Origin: Symsagittifera roscoffensis
Lineage: Eukaryota > Xenacoelomorpha > Acoela > Convolutidae
Length of the DNA stretch: 64,000 nucleotides
Assembly (NCBI RefSeq): GCF_963678635.1
Contig: NC_087065.1
Coordinates: 45,627,381-45,691,380 of the forward strand
Direction of reading: 5' to 3'
This document shows positions 1 through 15,000 of this stretch, piece by piece (the stretch's first letter is position 1; the number at the start of each line of letters is the position of its first letter). Made by a program: the position numbers and the translations under genes. The notes under the pieces are model-generated. The model made no database searches and was not told the origin of the DNA. It saw nothing but the letters and a program-made list of their open reading frames with translations.

Positions 1-131
1 ACTTAACTTCTCTTTGTTTTCTCAATACAATTAGTTTTCTGGTATGGCAACTGTATGACTAGCATTTTTCCATAGAAAAATACTATAGATTTGTTTGACT
101 AGCATTTTTTGCCTATGGCGGTCAACCCGTG
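1..131. mobile_element. Truncated 3' end of F2 TIR element
   Basis: Subterminal repeats of the form GTATGACTAGCATTTTTCCA and the terminal GGTCAACCCG match the right ends of the F2 elements at 20856, 31903 and 43787. The left part lies before the window. Confidence 0.6.
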
Positions 132-1134
132 AAATTGATGACAATTGTCAGTTTTTAGAGGCTGGTTAAAGAAAAACAATTCTAACTCGACGGAAAAAAC
201 ACGAGACGCGACATGTGTGTAAGAACACTCAATTATTCATGTTGCTCCAACTGAAAATGTTTTGAAATGGATTTTTTTAATCAAAGCATGTGTGGCTTCA
301 ACTTCAGTCAGTTAATTGAAAAATAATCTCAAGTAGTGAAAACTATCAATTTTTGAATAATTTTTTGCAAATTAATATCTATCTTTGAACTAAAGTACAA
401 CAGGATGAATGGGCGCATCCTCTTTTCGTACACTTAGGCTGCTGTTGATTTTAGTCGAACAAATAATTCAACCAGAATCTATCTTGAAAATTAAACTGAA
501 AAAAAAAGACTTTAAACAGGTGAAGACTTCTCATTTCTTTCAGATTAAATTTTTATCAGAAGCTTGAGCAGCCAATAGAAATAAATCAAATAAATTTTAA
601 TGATTCCGTGCTCTTTTTTCCTTTAAACGCACTTTTTAGGCCAAAATAAAGGTAACAATGTTAATTGAAAACATTTTTAATGGGCAATTTAAACCAATTA
701 GAGCGTCTTTTGATTTTTTGTAGTAACGCCTAATAAAAATTTACTCAAATTATTGTTTAAAACAAATGTTTTAGTCGAAAACGCTTTTTATATAATCTCG
801 CGAGTGCTAAAATTTTTTGGTAACCAATAACACTAACAAAATAACACTTTTCAATCATACTTTAACTTGCAATAATTAATCGTAAATGGTATTAAAGAGA
901 ATACGCTGTTTAACAGGCAGTTAAAACTCATTTCGCGTCCTCCCAGATTAAATTTGTGTTTCAGATCGTTTATTTGCAATGAAGCCAAGCTGCGCTTACT
1001 ATAAATTATCACCGTTCTGAATTGGAGTCTCGTGACCATACATTACCGTTATCATTTCACTCCAGTTAGGTTGCTATCGCTGATGCTCTTCGAATGTGGC
1101 TTGACGATCATTGAATGAACTTCAAAAAAAGACA
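132..1134. other. Upstream region of the receptor gene
   Basis: AT-rich sequence without a supportable ORF, RNA gene or repeat. It should hold the promoter or 5' untranslated exon if exon 1 is the true first coding exon, but no TATA box or other defined element stands out. Confidence 0.4.
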
Positions 1135-1303
1135 ATGATGAACTCCAACTCTTCGATTTCATCCAGTTATGAAGGGTATCCTGGAAACAGATCCGACTGC
1201 CCGAATGAAGTGTTTGTACCCCCGCACACTTTCAACTCGGAATACTTCATGCCGCAATTGTATTTGGACTGCCTCGCGAGGATGTGTCTTTTGACACAGA
1301 AAA
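1135..1303 (+). CDS. GPCR exon 1: N-terminal ectodomain
   Basis: This exon encodes residues 1-56 and the first base of codon 57. Tandem ATG codons at 1135 and 1138 begin the frame, and an in-frame TGA at 1102 lies just upstream. The donor is AAA|GTGAGT at 1304. The peptide has N-glycosylation sequons at Asn5 and Asn18 and cysteines at 22, 46 and 51; Cys46 or Cys51 is probably the first disulfide cysteine of the hormone domain. There is no hydrophobic signal peptide, which is unusual for this family. A further 5' exon spliced to an acceptor between 1102 and 1135 (an AG lies at about 1131) could supply one, so the start is less certain than the exon. Confidence 0.75.
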
Positions 1304-4300
1304 GTGAGTTCTCGAAGTATGCAACTCATTGTTTATGAAAGTAGTTCAGATTAGTTACCATTCAATTTAGGTTATCTGATTTATGAAAAAATTAAAATTA
1401 TTGATGCTAGCTGTAGTGTTCGCCAAAAAACATCAAGTTTGGGTCATTTTTCCAAGTTATGATATTTGATTACTGTATAATTTATTAGAAAAAAGAATCA
1501 CTAATCACAAAAAAGAACAGCGTTTGAATTCTAAAAGCGTTTAAAAATTTAACTGGTTCAACAGGACAAAACACTACACACCAAACGAGCACTTAACAAA
1601 TAGTGGGCCAAATTTGTTGAAACAAATATGTCACTGTTAGATACTGGCCACTTTTTGGAAGGTTTTTCCAAAAAGTTTCGTTTTTCGTTGCACCCCTCGA
1701 AGTTAGTCGTACGTGGTATAATGCGCCTGAGTCATTGTTTGTGGTTTCCACTTTCAAACAATTGAGGGAACTTTTGTGATCGAGTGATTTCAAATCGTCA
1801 AATAGCAATTTCACTAAAATTTTCAACAGAATTTCATTTGCAATTTTTTTCTTAAAAAAATTGCCATTTTGAGATAATTACCGCTCAGTATATTTCGTTC
1901 TAGCAAATCGAAACAGAGTCTGATAGCGTTGAAATGTGATTTGAGGCAAGCCATTTGGTCAAATTAAAATATTTTAATAAGATATTGTTTTCAAGCGATA
2001 TCTAGTTGAAGATTCCCAAGCATAGAAACCGGCGGTTTTTAACCCCTTTTTAACCCATCATATAACCGCACATTGAGATATCACCACAACAAATTAACCA
2101 ATTTTAAAACCAAATGTTAGAAACTAAGTGAATCTTACTAGAAAAAGGTTCAGAAACAAAGCGTCAGTAATCATCAAAGCTTTAATTTCAAAAATCTACG
2201 CGAAACAAAACGAAATAATATAAACGCAGCTAAATGCGGTTTAGACATGAACAGAAAAGAACTTACCGATAGTCTAGTCTTTGATATGATTTTGATATGA
2301 ACTTGATTGAAAAAAGTCCGAGCAACATGATTCAATTCATCAGCCAAAAAGGCTAGATTTTTCGAAATTTGAATTTGATCTTGGTAAAAATTTTGCAATT
2401 AATAGATTTTTGGTTGAATTTACTTCATATTTATTGGTTGTGACCTAAAGCTGATCCAAAATAAATTTTAACTGACTACTAATCATTTTGCGGTAATTTT
2501 TTCAATTTTATTACCCATCTAAAAATGGTCAGTTTTTTTGATTTGTCGGCATAAAACCCAAATCCAAAGAGTTTGCCAACCCCTAGTCCCGACATAGTGT
2601 CCCGTCAAATAAGTGATCGTTCCAGGATTAAACTGCTATTTACAGCATTTTTCAGATGCGGGTCAAATCAGTGCGTCTGGAGGCTGCCAGAAGATATCTT
2701 TTCTCAAAAAAGATGACGACAAAAGTTAATTCAAAAATACATAAAATTATTATTTGACCGAACTGGCTTAAAATTACCATATCGCAAAAAAATAGTCATT
2801 TTTTTGTGCGACAAAATTAATTCTTGTTTTTTCATATTTTTTTTATTTCAGTTTTGTCTTCGTAATCACGCACAATTTTCTGCACTCCTTTGTTTAGAAC
2901 CCAGTGTTTTTCTTTTTTGTAATTTGTCACCCACTCGAGGTGTTAAGAAGATTGAGTTTTTGAAAGGAAGCCTCTTTTTACAAATTTGCATTTTTTTTCC
3001 TTATACTTGGCTGCCATCCACTGAAATAAAACTCTATGCCATAATGCTAGCATTCCACAGAATTTCTTGATCTTATGACTTGCGATTAGGGACGAAATTG
3101 TTTCTGTAATTGGATCCAAACTAAATGCAGAGCTTGTCATTTTCTGCATTTTTCTACTATTTTATGGCGAAGTCAGAAATTGTTTTAATTTACTCGACTA
3201 TTTTTTTGTTTGAATTTACTCGGTCTTCTTTTTTTCAAGTGCAGATTAAAACTTGTGGCTTGTGTTGTGTGCCTTTTTTTCCCGAGCTTCCCAATTTTCT
3301 ATATGTAGTTTGTGATTGTCGAAAGAAATGTACCGACAGCTTTGATTCTATAAAATTGTCTGAACCGTTTGAATAGCGGCCTGCTCAAAACCCAGCATTT
3401 TTTCAAGTCCACTATCAATGGCTAATTTTTCTACACTTTCTAAAAAACCAAAAGTTAACATCCACCCCCCCCCCCTCCCCCAAAAAAACCGTTTGGGGGG
3501 GAGGATTTAAACTTGGTTCTAAGTTGGGATTTCTTAGCCAATCAGAATCGAGCATTTTACATGCAGCAATTTATATTAAGCGCTGGGGAGGAGGATCTTA
3601 ACTTGGTCTATTTGGGGGGGAGGATGTTAACTTGATCCCGAATTTCTTTTCAATTGAAATTGATAAAAGTTGAAAGAGTTTCCTTTTTTATGAACAGAAG
3701 TGACATGTTTGATTCTTGTTTCAGACGCCAGTTTATTCTGCCCAGTTCTCTTCGACGGAGTGGGTTGCTGGCCAGCGACTAGAGTCAACACCACGCAAGC
3801 AATACCATGTCCAAGCATTCCCTTCTATGACCAGAGTGAGTACCATCAGGCCGAAAGTTCTTCTTGAATAGTGTATCTATTGACGATAACCTCGAGGCAT
3901 AACAGTAGTTTACTTAATATTGTTTGACGCACGGCCATTTCAGACGTTAATATGCTAATAGTTTTAATGCTTTTAGTTCAAAAAAGATATTTAGTATACA
4001 AAAATATACGAGTTGAAACAAGAGCCAATGAACTTATAACTTAACGTTTTTAAATTGACCTCTAGGGTGATTCTAAGTTCATTGACTCTTATTTCAACTC
4101 GTGTTTGATCGCAAATTATGTGAGGTCGCTAATTGAGTCAAGCTGCTTGAGTCGCTTTTATAATTAAATCAATTTGGAACTTGCGGTTTGTTTCAAAAGG
4201 TTCATATAAGGTCCTGAAATAATTAGTTATTGTCTAAAATAATTAATTATCTGAATGCCGTTCAGCGTCTCTGAAGTAGCTTTTGGTTTTTGTACTGCCC

Positions 4301-6007
4301 GGCTCAAAATAATGTTCTGTCTCCGCATTACAAATTAATCGCAAGCCCAACTGTCCTTTTTATTTTGATGTGACTTCAATCAATCAAGTGAACGTAATTT
4401 TTATTATGTTCTGAGATAGATCAATTTTAGTCCTTTAGGTAAAAACATCCAATTTTAGTTTAAAAAGTGGTCAGAGAAACTATTTAGAAGAAGTTTTTTT
4501 TCAAATTCGTCCGCCTACACACAGTGTCAAGATCAAAGTGGTCAGATGGCGTCCCATGATAGATTATTTGAGTCCTAAAGAATTGGGTTGTATATCATAT
4601 TAAAGTTATTTCAGTGTTAATTTGAATGACAGTCTAAAAATACAAAATTTTTTCCCACAATCAAGAAAAAAAGGTTTGAAAGTTTGATTCTTATTCTAAA
4701 TTCGAGCGAGTAAAACGAGCGAGCACTCATATGTATGCTTTATTTAGGCCGTTTATAATAACTCATTCATGGTTAATTTTATTTTTAATCGAGTAAGTTA
4801 GCTTTTCAATGCCATTTTCAATACCATCAATACCATCAACACCAGCTTTTCAGTACCAGCAAATAGTTGAAAATTCAAAAAATTTCTTCAAAAAATTTAA
4901 AAAAAAATCTTTTTGATTTTTAAAGATTTTTTGTTTTCCTAGTCATTTTTCTTCAAAGTGTTTTGTCCTGTTTGCTTATTTTGCTATGACTGAAAAATAT
5001 GCCTAAATTAAAGTTCTAAGTCAGATCCTTTTATCGCACTACACAGAAAAAACCACTAAATTGGAAACATTCTGCGCTACTTGCACCCTACTTGACTGTT
5101 CTTGTTCACGGTTTGACGTTGGATATCTTTTTTAAGTTCAATTTTTCGCCTACATTAAAAGAAAGACAAACTCCACTAGCTGGCAGCAAAAATTTAAAGG
5201 CCACAAAAAACGTGATTTATTTATATTTTGGAAAATTGATGTTTTCTTCAGTTTTCCGAGCGGAATATGAAGTATACCTATGTTTCTAGTTTTCTCAAAC
5301 TGCTTTCCAGGGTTTTTAATTTTAATCTTAATCGATCAGACGCTACAATTTTTCCTTGAATTAGCTAAGATAAGATTTGAAGCTTAAAAATTAATCGTAG
5401 ACTTGTCTCTTGTCAAAAAATCCAGAATTGCCCTAGGCTAAGTTCTTGGCAAGAAGTCCAAGGTTTATCCCTGGTTATATGTAATCCGGGTACTAGACTA
5501 TGTTTGCAATATGTAACCAAGCTTTTTTGAGTTTTTAAATTAAATGTTCATTGGTTTTCTGTCATAATCAGATCCGATAGAATGGAATGAATAATTCTAA
5601 TTTTATATCGTTATTCAAAAAAGCTAAAATACGTATTTTTATCTGGTTTGCTGAAAAGCAATTGTCAAAAGGTCGAAAGTCAGCAATTACTGGTAGTCTT
5701 AAAAATGGTATCTTGCGTTTTTAATCTAGTTTCATCATTTAGCTGAGTTAAATTTTTAAAATAGTTTCTTAAATTAGCTAAGCCAATCTATTTGTTTCAT
5801 ACATTGAAAGAAAACTAGTTCAAAATAGCTTAAACGAGACTTGTACTTTTGCGCCATAAATGGTCTATTGTCAGCGGTCATTAGATGATTAAAAAAGCTG
5901 CTTCAATTAGTAGTTTGTAGAACAGCATCAAGTTTTATAACAAATACTAGTTTTTTGTAGTAAAGGGCCCTTTGTCTTGAATCGTTGAAATTGAAATACG
6001 ACAACTC

Positions 6008-6062
<55 letters not shown>

Positions 6063-9000
6063 GTAAATTTTATCGAATTCTTATTATTTTGAATTTGAAC
6101 ATCGAGGGCTAAATAGGTTATGCTTTTTGTAACAAAAAACTATAACTCTCGTTCGTACAAAATGGATTCAAATTTTTGAATAAACCAAATCTATATGATA
6201 TATAATACAACAATTTTAGGAGGAGTATTAATTTCACAATCAAAGACTTTCAGATAGAAAAACTTATTAAATCTTTTAAGTTTAACAGGGAGCATATTGG
6301 ATCTTGTTATCTGTGTTCCCCCTATAGTACCTGATAAAAAATTTGCACTCTTGTAATGAACAATTCAACATTCAAGGATACGTGAAATTTGTATTTTGTA
6401 ACTAAAATTCCCCCTTTTGAATTGTATTGAGAAAAAAGTTGGTAAACAAAAAAAGTGATTAATGTCAGTCGAAAGCTAGATATTGCTCGCAAAATTATGA
6501 TTGTCTATCCAACAGAAAAAAAACTTGCAAAACTTTTCGGCAATTAAAAAGCAAGGTAAAATCAGCTACCCGTAGTTAAATTCGTAGTTTTTATGACTCA
6601 GAATTGGACAAAGCTTACAACTATTGACCTATCAGCTCATTAACAATTTTCTATAAATTTATGAGACGATTAGTCTACAAACAAACGCTATCCTTTTTGA
6701 CTAAAAACAAATCAATATTTTCCGAGGAATTTGTTTTTTTTTCAGAAAAAAACACCCATGTATCCATGCTTTCACAAAAACAACTCAAGAATTTGAAAAT
6801 TAATTGAGAAAAACAATACGGCTATGACCTTTGTATATCCAAAGAAAGCTTTCGAAACTGTTCATCATGATTTTGTTGCCAAGATACAGCAAATTTCAGA
6901 CTTCGGTGGTAATTTTGGTAATTTGTTAAGGAACTAATTCCAAAAACAAACAATACTGCTCGTATCAGGGCGAAGCCCTGAATGTTCCGACTGCCTTTTA
7001 AGGTTTATGGAGCAGCAGTAATAACATAAAAAATTAAATGAAATAAAATAAAATGAATTTTTTTTTTCCAAAATTTGAAACTTTTTATGAAAATCATCCC
7101 CCCACACGCCATATAAAGTACAAAAAGATAGATTTCGTTCCTTGTAACAAATCAATTATGGCAAATAAGCTTCGTTCAACCAATTTGGAACCATTTATAA
7201 GAGGGATTAAATCTCCGCTTACGCGTTAATAGCGCGAATTATATCGAGCGTTAATTGTCCCAAATTGGTCAAAATGGCAATCTTTGAACCCTCATAGCTT
7301 TACGAAAAAAGATCACAGGTAAAATATCTTTTCAAATTTAAGCTCAGGACAACAATGGCTTTCGAATGATATAAAAAAATTCCGTCAAAAATGACTAGTT
7401 AAAAAGTCGAAATTTGTCTGAAGAAAAAAAACCCACAAATATTCCGTTACTTTCGTATCAAAAATCGGAACAACAACAGCTAGCTGGCTGATCTTTTTTT
7501 GTAATTATGGGATTCATGAAGTCATGTTATTAGCCAACTATTGTTTAGGTTTTGGACGGCTGCACTATCGGATCTTTCAGTATATGATGTTTGTAATCAA
7601 AAATGGAAGAATGCAAATAAACCTTATAGGTTATAATGTCGCTAGCTGGGAAAATGTATTGCGTTGCGAACGAGAGACTATAAGCCCTATCACCTAGAAG
7701 CACATTTTTTAGCGAGGCTGCACTAACATAAAAAGAAACAAGAAACACTTAGAAGTGCAATAGCCTTTCAGAAAAAAAGAGCCTCTCAAAGAAATTTAAG
7801 TCAGATTTTTGAAAAAATTGTGACAGTTCAATATATGCAATAATTTGTCGCACAACACAAAAAAACAGTAAATTTTTACAGTTCAACCTCCCATCCCCTA
7901 TTTGCGCCTCCCTTACAGTAATTAAACGACATGCTAAAGATACACAAGACTGCTCGTATCAGGGCAAAGCCCTGAATTTTCCGACTGCCTTTTAAGATTT
8001 ATGGAGCAGTAATAACATTAAAAAATTCAATGAAATAAAACAAAATCAAAAAAAAAATTTCTAAAATTTGAAATTTTTTATGAAAATCATCCCCCCACAC
8101 GCCATACAAAGTACAAAAGGATTTATTTTGCTCCTTGTAACAAACCATTTATGGCAAATAAGCTTCTTTTAACCAATTTGAAACGATTTCTAAGACGGAT
8201 TAACTCTCCGCTTACGCGTTAATAGTGCGAAATATATCGCGCGTTAATTGTCTCAAATTGGCCAAAATGACAATCTTTAAACAACCATAACTTTACGAAA
8301 AATGATCACCGGTAAAATAATTTTTCAAATTTGAGCTCAGGACAACAATAGCATTCGAATGATATAAAAAAAATCGTCAAAATGGCTAGTTAAGTAGTCG
8401 AAATTTGTCTGAAGAAAAAAACCCCATCCCGAGCACAATTATTCCGTTACTTTCGTATCGAAAGTCGGAACAAAAATGTATGTTCAAAATATCCAATATT
8501 TCCAGTTTTAAAAATTACAAGCTGTCAGGCTCAGTATCAGAGACTTTATTGTTTCTCTTTTGTGTGAAAGCTTTTGCAGTTTATATATGATAAAAGTTTA
8601 TATAAATACACTTATGATAGGTTGAAACTCTTAAACATTCATAAAAGCTAAAATTCAAAGTAAGCTTTTGAAAGTAGATGACTGGTGCAGAGCTTTTGAA
8701 CTGAATTTTAATTCCGGAAAATCGAAATTGATGAATTTTGAAAAAACATGCAGAAGCAAGCAAAACTTGAAATCAGGAGATAATATATTTTCCTTACGAA
8801 CAAATTCAAATGTTAACCTAATTGATCATCTAAAAATTGATGCCGCAGAATAGCTCATCATAGTGGAGGTTTAAATCGCTCTCTAAATTGTTCCCTGATC
8901 CAAATTTCCTAAGTGCCATTGATTTAATTAGTGCCAGTGTTTTCTTTCGGTCTATGGATGCAAGTCGCACGAAAACCTAAACTAAAAATGGATAGCTTAC

Positions 9001-12000
9001 AAAAAGGCGTTGCGTACTATTTCCTTCATAAAAACAGTTGATTACATATCAATTCTTTCCAAAAAATTTTATTTAAATTGTATCACAAACTCTTAATCAG
9101 ATATTTGATTCATCATCTACAGTTTTTCCGGAAAAAAAAACGCCGGAATCAAAATGATCACTAGGTTTTCAAGTAAGGGATTGAAGAAATCGTTTTTCGC
9201 ACAATCAAAAAATTGCAAAAAATTCGGTTGCTCTTATTTTAATCAAATGCTAAAGTTTCTTCCACAAAACTAAGGTAATCAGAGTAATTAAATGCTGAAA
9301 CTTCTTTCAAAAAAATGTTTTTCTTCCTATTGATTGGACTTTTTTTTTACAAACAATCATGTTATGAAAATTAAAAACAGCCTAACTCAAAGTATGTTAG
9401 AGACAAAAAAATTTTAACAGACATTTTGATCTAAAACAGCATACCTGTTCAAAATTATTGTTCCGACTTTCGATACGAAAGTAGCGGAATATTTGTGCTC
9501 GGGGTGGGTTTTTTTTTTCTTCAGACAAATTTCGACTTTTTAAATAGCCATTTTTGACGAGATTTTTTTTTATCATTCAAAAGGTATTGTTATCCTGAGC
9601 TTAAATTCTTAAATTTGAAAAGATATTTTACCTGTGATCATTTTTTGTTAAGTTATGAGGGTTTAAAGATTGCCATTTTGGCCATTTTGACCAATTTGGG
9701 ACAATTAACGCGCGATATAATTCGCGCTATTAACGCGTAAGCGGAGATTTAATCCGTCTTATAAATTGTTCCATATTTGTTGAACGAAGCTTATGTGCCC
9801 AAACTGATTTGTTACAAGGAACGAAATCTGTCTTTTTGTACTTTATATGGCGTGTGGGGGAATGATTTTCATAAAAAACTTTCAAATTTTAGAAAAAAAA
9901 TTTTCAATTCATTTTATTTCTTTTAATTCTTTATGTTATTACTGCTGCTCCATAATTATTAAAAGGCAGTCAGAACATTCAGGGCTTCGCCCTGAAACGA
10001 GCAGTCTTGTTTGTTTTCCATTTATGGTGGTGCTTATTGTTGGCTGCAGAGCTCGCTTAACTACTCCTGAAACATTTTACATTCGGATTGTAATATTTCC
10101 TTGTATCAAAATCAATCGCAATAGCCCTTTTTAAACAAAATATAGCATATTTAACACTGAAGATAACCAATTGCTGACTAATCTCAAACTATTGATACAT
10201 CCCAAAAAAAAACTAAATTTGAGTAATCATTTATAACTGATTGTTATCTAGTTCTTAGGATTATGTTGATTACTAATTCAACGCATTCAACGGATTGATA
10301 ATCGAATATAATGTGGTAATTATCCAAAACGCCAAAATATTGATAATCAATTATAATTGATTATAGTTCCTACAAAAAAACTCTTAAGGTTAATTGTAAC
10401 CTCTTGTTTGGCCAGAATGCTATCACGGGACAAAATTTTTATACTGGGTTATTAAATTGCTTTCAATAAGGAAGTCTCTAAACTCGAAATCAATTGCCCT
10501 CTTTTAGTTCACAAGTAGAAATTAACTCATCTGAAGTCGTATGCTCATATTTGATAGGGTAAAAAAAAACAAAATCATGAGCAAAATTTTATCGAGAAAA
10601 AAATGAAGAAAAACTGCTATAAAATTGAATTGATTTGAAAACTGTACTCCAGAATTTGCAATAGGCAAGCGTCTATGAAAAGCATAATTTATCAGCAATT
10701 TAGTTGACAATTCGATGACAAATTGAACAAGACTGCTCGTAACAGGGCGAAGCCCTGAATGTTCCGACTGCCTTTTAAGGTTTATGGAGCAGTAATAACA
10801 TTAAAAAATTCAATGAAATAAAAAAAATGAAATTTTTTAATCTAAAATTTGAATTTTTTTTAAATGAAAATCATCCCCCCACACGCCATATAAAGTACAA
10901 AAGGATAGATTTTGCTCCTTGTAACAAACCAATAATGGCAAATAAGCTTCTTTTAACCAATTTGGAACGATTTCTAAGACGAATAACTCTCCGCTTACGC
11001 GTTAATAGCGCGAAATATATCGCGCGTTAATTGTCCCAAATTAGCCAAAATGGCAATCTTTAAACCCCCGTAACTTTACGAAAAATGATCACAGGTGAAA
11101 TATCTTTTCAATTTTGAGCTCAGGATAACAATACCTTTTGAATGATAAAAAAAAATCTCGTCAAAAATGGCTATTTAAAAAGTCGAAATTTGTCTGAAGA
11201 AAAAAAAAACCCACCCCGAGCACAAATATTCCGTTACTTTCGTATCGAAAGTCGGAACAACAATTAAAATGGTTTATAATCGAATAAAAAAGGTTATAAA
11301 TAACTGCATTGGGTTAAATTTCATGACAAAAACTGAAAACGGTTTTAAAATAATTGGTTATAATCGATCAAAATTGTATATTGAAAAACAAATGAAACAA
11401 AAACAGAAAACTTCGATTGATCAATATAATTAATTAAAACGTTATAACATTGATCAAAATTAATTATGATAAAAAAGATAATCAATTTCACTTGATGTGT
11501 TCTAAATTTTAAAAAACTGTTATAATGCGTAGACCACTTTTAAAGCTTGAGGCTGCCTGCGGGCACACAAAAAGCGTAGACAAAGCTCACAAAACTTTGG
11601 TATAAAACTGATCAGAAACCACTGAATTAAATAATCCGGAAGATACCAAGATGCTAAACATGGCAAAGATTTCAATTGATTTTTGTTATAATCTAAGCTT
11701 TTTGGACAACTAAAATTTGGCTTGATTTTTCAAGTCATCAATCCATCAAATTAGTCAGTTCCGAATTTTCATACAACTTATTTTCACTGAACATAAAGAG
11801 GCGTAACGAAAGTATCAACTTCACTTCGTACAATTTTCTTAAGTCAAAGTTTCTCTTTAGGCAAATTTGGCACTCACGCATGTGTAATGGGAGAAAAATG
11901 GGATGGACAAGGAGAAGGAGAGGGGGTTCCTGTGTGGGCGTCCCACCCAGATTACCCTGGACTCATCTGGTCCGACTACTCTCTCTGCGAACAGGCCATA

Positions 12001-15000
12001 CACACTAATGTTAGTAACAAGCAACCCCCATAGCATATGTAACAGAGGAGCGCGAAGGGGGGGGGGGTGGTTGCTGGGGGGTGGGGTTATGATTTTTCAT
12101 GAAAAATGAAAAAAAAGACTGAATGCGCTGTAATTAACAACTGAGCGACGGCGTACTTTATGTGTTTTGATACTTTTATAATTTGTACGTTTACTTTTTT
12201 GATCATCGAAAACTGAAACATGGTAAAAAAAACTTTCGAGTATTCGGTCCTTCTGGCATAAGGGTCTTCCATAACAACGTTTTTTCTCTCTGTCATTTTT
12301 CTGTATCATCTCTCTGTCATTTTGCAAAAACTAAAAAAATAATAATAACAAAAATCAAGCGGTGCAAAAAAAACAAAAATTTTAAGTCTATTTATGCTTT
12401 AGATAAACGAGCTAAACGCAGAATGATAAACTTTGGTGAAATTATATGTTGTGAAATTATGTATCTGCTAACATACTTATCTGGATCAAAAAATGCCAAA
12501 TTAAAGAAAACAGGTGATTCATTTCAGAAGTACCAGCTGATCCAGGTGATCTACTACGTGGGCCACCTGCTCTCCTTTGCATTCACTCTCACAGCTTTCA
12601 TCATATTCGCTGTCTTCAAGTAAGCTTCATCAAATTGAAATTTCTGATTTTTAAGTTTTCTCTAAATTTTTTAAGTCTTAAAATCTGGATTGGCATTAGA
12701 GAACAAGCAATTGTACTAAAAACCAGCGATTCTGTTTGATACCATGAATTTTTGACAGCAAAAATAGCTCAAATTGATTAACTTTGAAGAAATTCATTAT
12801 GTTCGATAAACTCTGCTTCGAAGCACAGTATTAATTAGTCGAAAAAGAAAAGTCATTAATTTTGCCTTTCATTTGTCGAGTTTAACTACCAAAATTTTGA
12901 CTTCATATCGCCCATTGTTATTTCAGAAAGCTTCACTGTCCCCGCAACGTGATCCACATGAACTTTTTCGGCTCAATTGCTCTTTTCTGCTTCAACTACT
13001 TTCTGCAAACTGTGCTAATGGATACACTGCTAACAGACACTCTGTTATGTAACCTGACCCACGTGGTAGTGCAGTACTGTTTCCAGACTACCTATTTCTG
13101 GATGTTGTGTGAGGCTGGCTTCTTGCACCGGACAGTGGTGACTAATGTGTTCGGACATAACGAGAGAGTTGGCCCATTCATTGTACTGGGATGGGGTATG
13201 TTTAAGTACAGCATTTTTAATGCCTGAAAACAAGGCCGAAGTGTTGGGCTTCTCAAAATTAAAGGCTTCGCCTTCTTTTGTTACTCCTATTTGCAGTTTT
13301 TTTTAATTTTCATTTTCATAATTGAGTCTGAACAATGACAAAGAGTTTGAATCCCATTCAAAGACAGGGTGTGAAAAGTTGTCTTTTTTATCTTCAGCTT
13401 TCCGAGAAAATAAGGGAAGGAGCATTTTTTCGAGTAGTTTCTTAATAAAGATAAGGCGATTTCAGCTCTAATGTAGAGCAAAAACGAAGAGCGGATGAAA
13501 AATTAAGAAAATGTTGCGAAGTTACAAAAACAAGAAAAAAAAATTTGGGCATATTTTTGTTCTTTTTCAACCGGATTTTTTTTTCTTCTTGAAAAAGACG
13601 TTAGAAATAATGGATTAACTAGTGAATTTCCCGCCCAATTTTAAATACAGGGTGTTGTCAAAACCAGTTTTTTATTTATTCTCTCTCATTTTACAAATAT
13701 CTGGTTTATTGAAGAAAACAGTTCATGTCGAAAAAGTTGCCAAACTGATGATATTCTTCCTTGAGTTTGATTGCTTTTTGTTTATGCATACCTTCGCAAT
13801 TTATTGAATTTTCACTGCTTTTCGAAGTAAAAAAAATTACTACTTCAATAGAACTGACCTAAATAATCAGATAAGTTGATCTCAACTAATTTTTCAAACT
13901 CAATTTCCTCATTTTTCAAACTCAATTTTCAGACTAAAAATGGCGAGGTCAAAAATTGTTTTCATTTTAACCAGCATTTTCTGGTTAATTTCAAATTAAA
14001 GATGCAGCCATATAACGGGTCAAATTGTTTGGTAGAAAACTATGGTAACCAAAAGTCTGAATTCTAGTTGTTCTTACATCAATTGAGCCTGCTAGCCTCG
14101 TTAGATTTAAACTAAATGAATTAAGCATGTAATGAATAAAGGGATTAATGAACCAAATGAATTAAGGGACCCGTTTTACGCGTGTAATTTTAGTTTAAAG
14201 TTTCGCGAAAAAAATGAACTAGAAATTGCTGGTTTATTTTCGAACAATTTTTGTCCTTGCCATTTTTAGTACCAATTTAACCGAAATTGAGAGAAACGAG
14301 TTAGAAAACTTAGTTTTAGTTCATGTTTCCAGTTATTTTGTATTAGAGCTATTTTGTTTGTTCACCTCAAAAATCAGCGAAAATCCATTAAACCGCAAAA
14401 TTCTAATTGATCAAAGAACAATTCTTTTCAACGAAATGTATCAAAATTATTGCTACCTACTGCAAAAACAATAACATCAAAAACCCGAGGCTTAGCAAAA
14501 TAAAGACGATTTGAAAAAAATGTTTATAGATCACCCTGTGCAGAAGAAAAACTCGTAGATAGTTCCCGTTTGTCAGTAGAGTAAAGCCTTTTCAGCCATG
14601 GTTCGGATGCCAAAAACGATTTTAGAGTAAAATTGGAACTAAGCAAAAATTGAGAGACTGAAATTGCATTTGATTTGGCCAAAATTGCGTTTGCTTTTTA
14701 GCCGTAATTGAACGTTAAAATTTTACAGGGAAGTTCAATTTTTCTTTAACATCAGTCGTCCTTTAACAAAAAATATTGACCAAAAAAATAATTTTTCTTA
14801 ATTTAGTGTGCTCCAAAAAAACTATGGTCCAAAAAACTTGTGCTATTGACGCAGTTATTACCTATCGTTCTTTATTGTTCCAAATTTCAACAAAAAATAT
14901 TTTTTTTCACCTAATTATTTTTTAATTGAAATTTTATGTAACATCTTTCTGTGAATGTTTGTGCTTGGTGGTGGTTATTCTGTCAAAAAAGGTGTTTGAA

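Larger units (their letters stand above)
3836..11860 (+). other. GPCR intron 2
   Basis: 8 kb. It holds an inverted repeat (4008-4103), a TA microsatellite (6010-6059), LINE reverse-transcriptase debris (6.6-8.9 kb) and four copies of the hairpin-ended repeat. 4104-6000 is otherwise featureless AT-rich sequence. 10,140-10,700 and 11,270-11,860 contain dispersed TTATAATCGATT-type motifs. Confidence 0.7.

Noticed and set aside
6952-11263. HE repeats as canonical Helitrons
   Set aside because: The ends lack the 5' TC and 3' CTRR of canonical Helitrons. A Helentron-like type remains possible.
12183-12623. Longest single open frame in the window (146 codons, plus strand)
   Set aside because: Its 3' third is GPCR exon 4; the rest is intron 3 that happens to stay open. 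A clear acceptor at 12527 and matching phases favour the spliced model.
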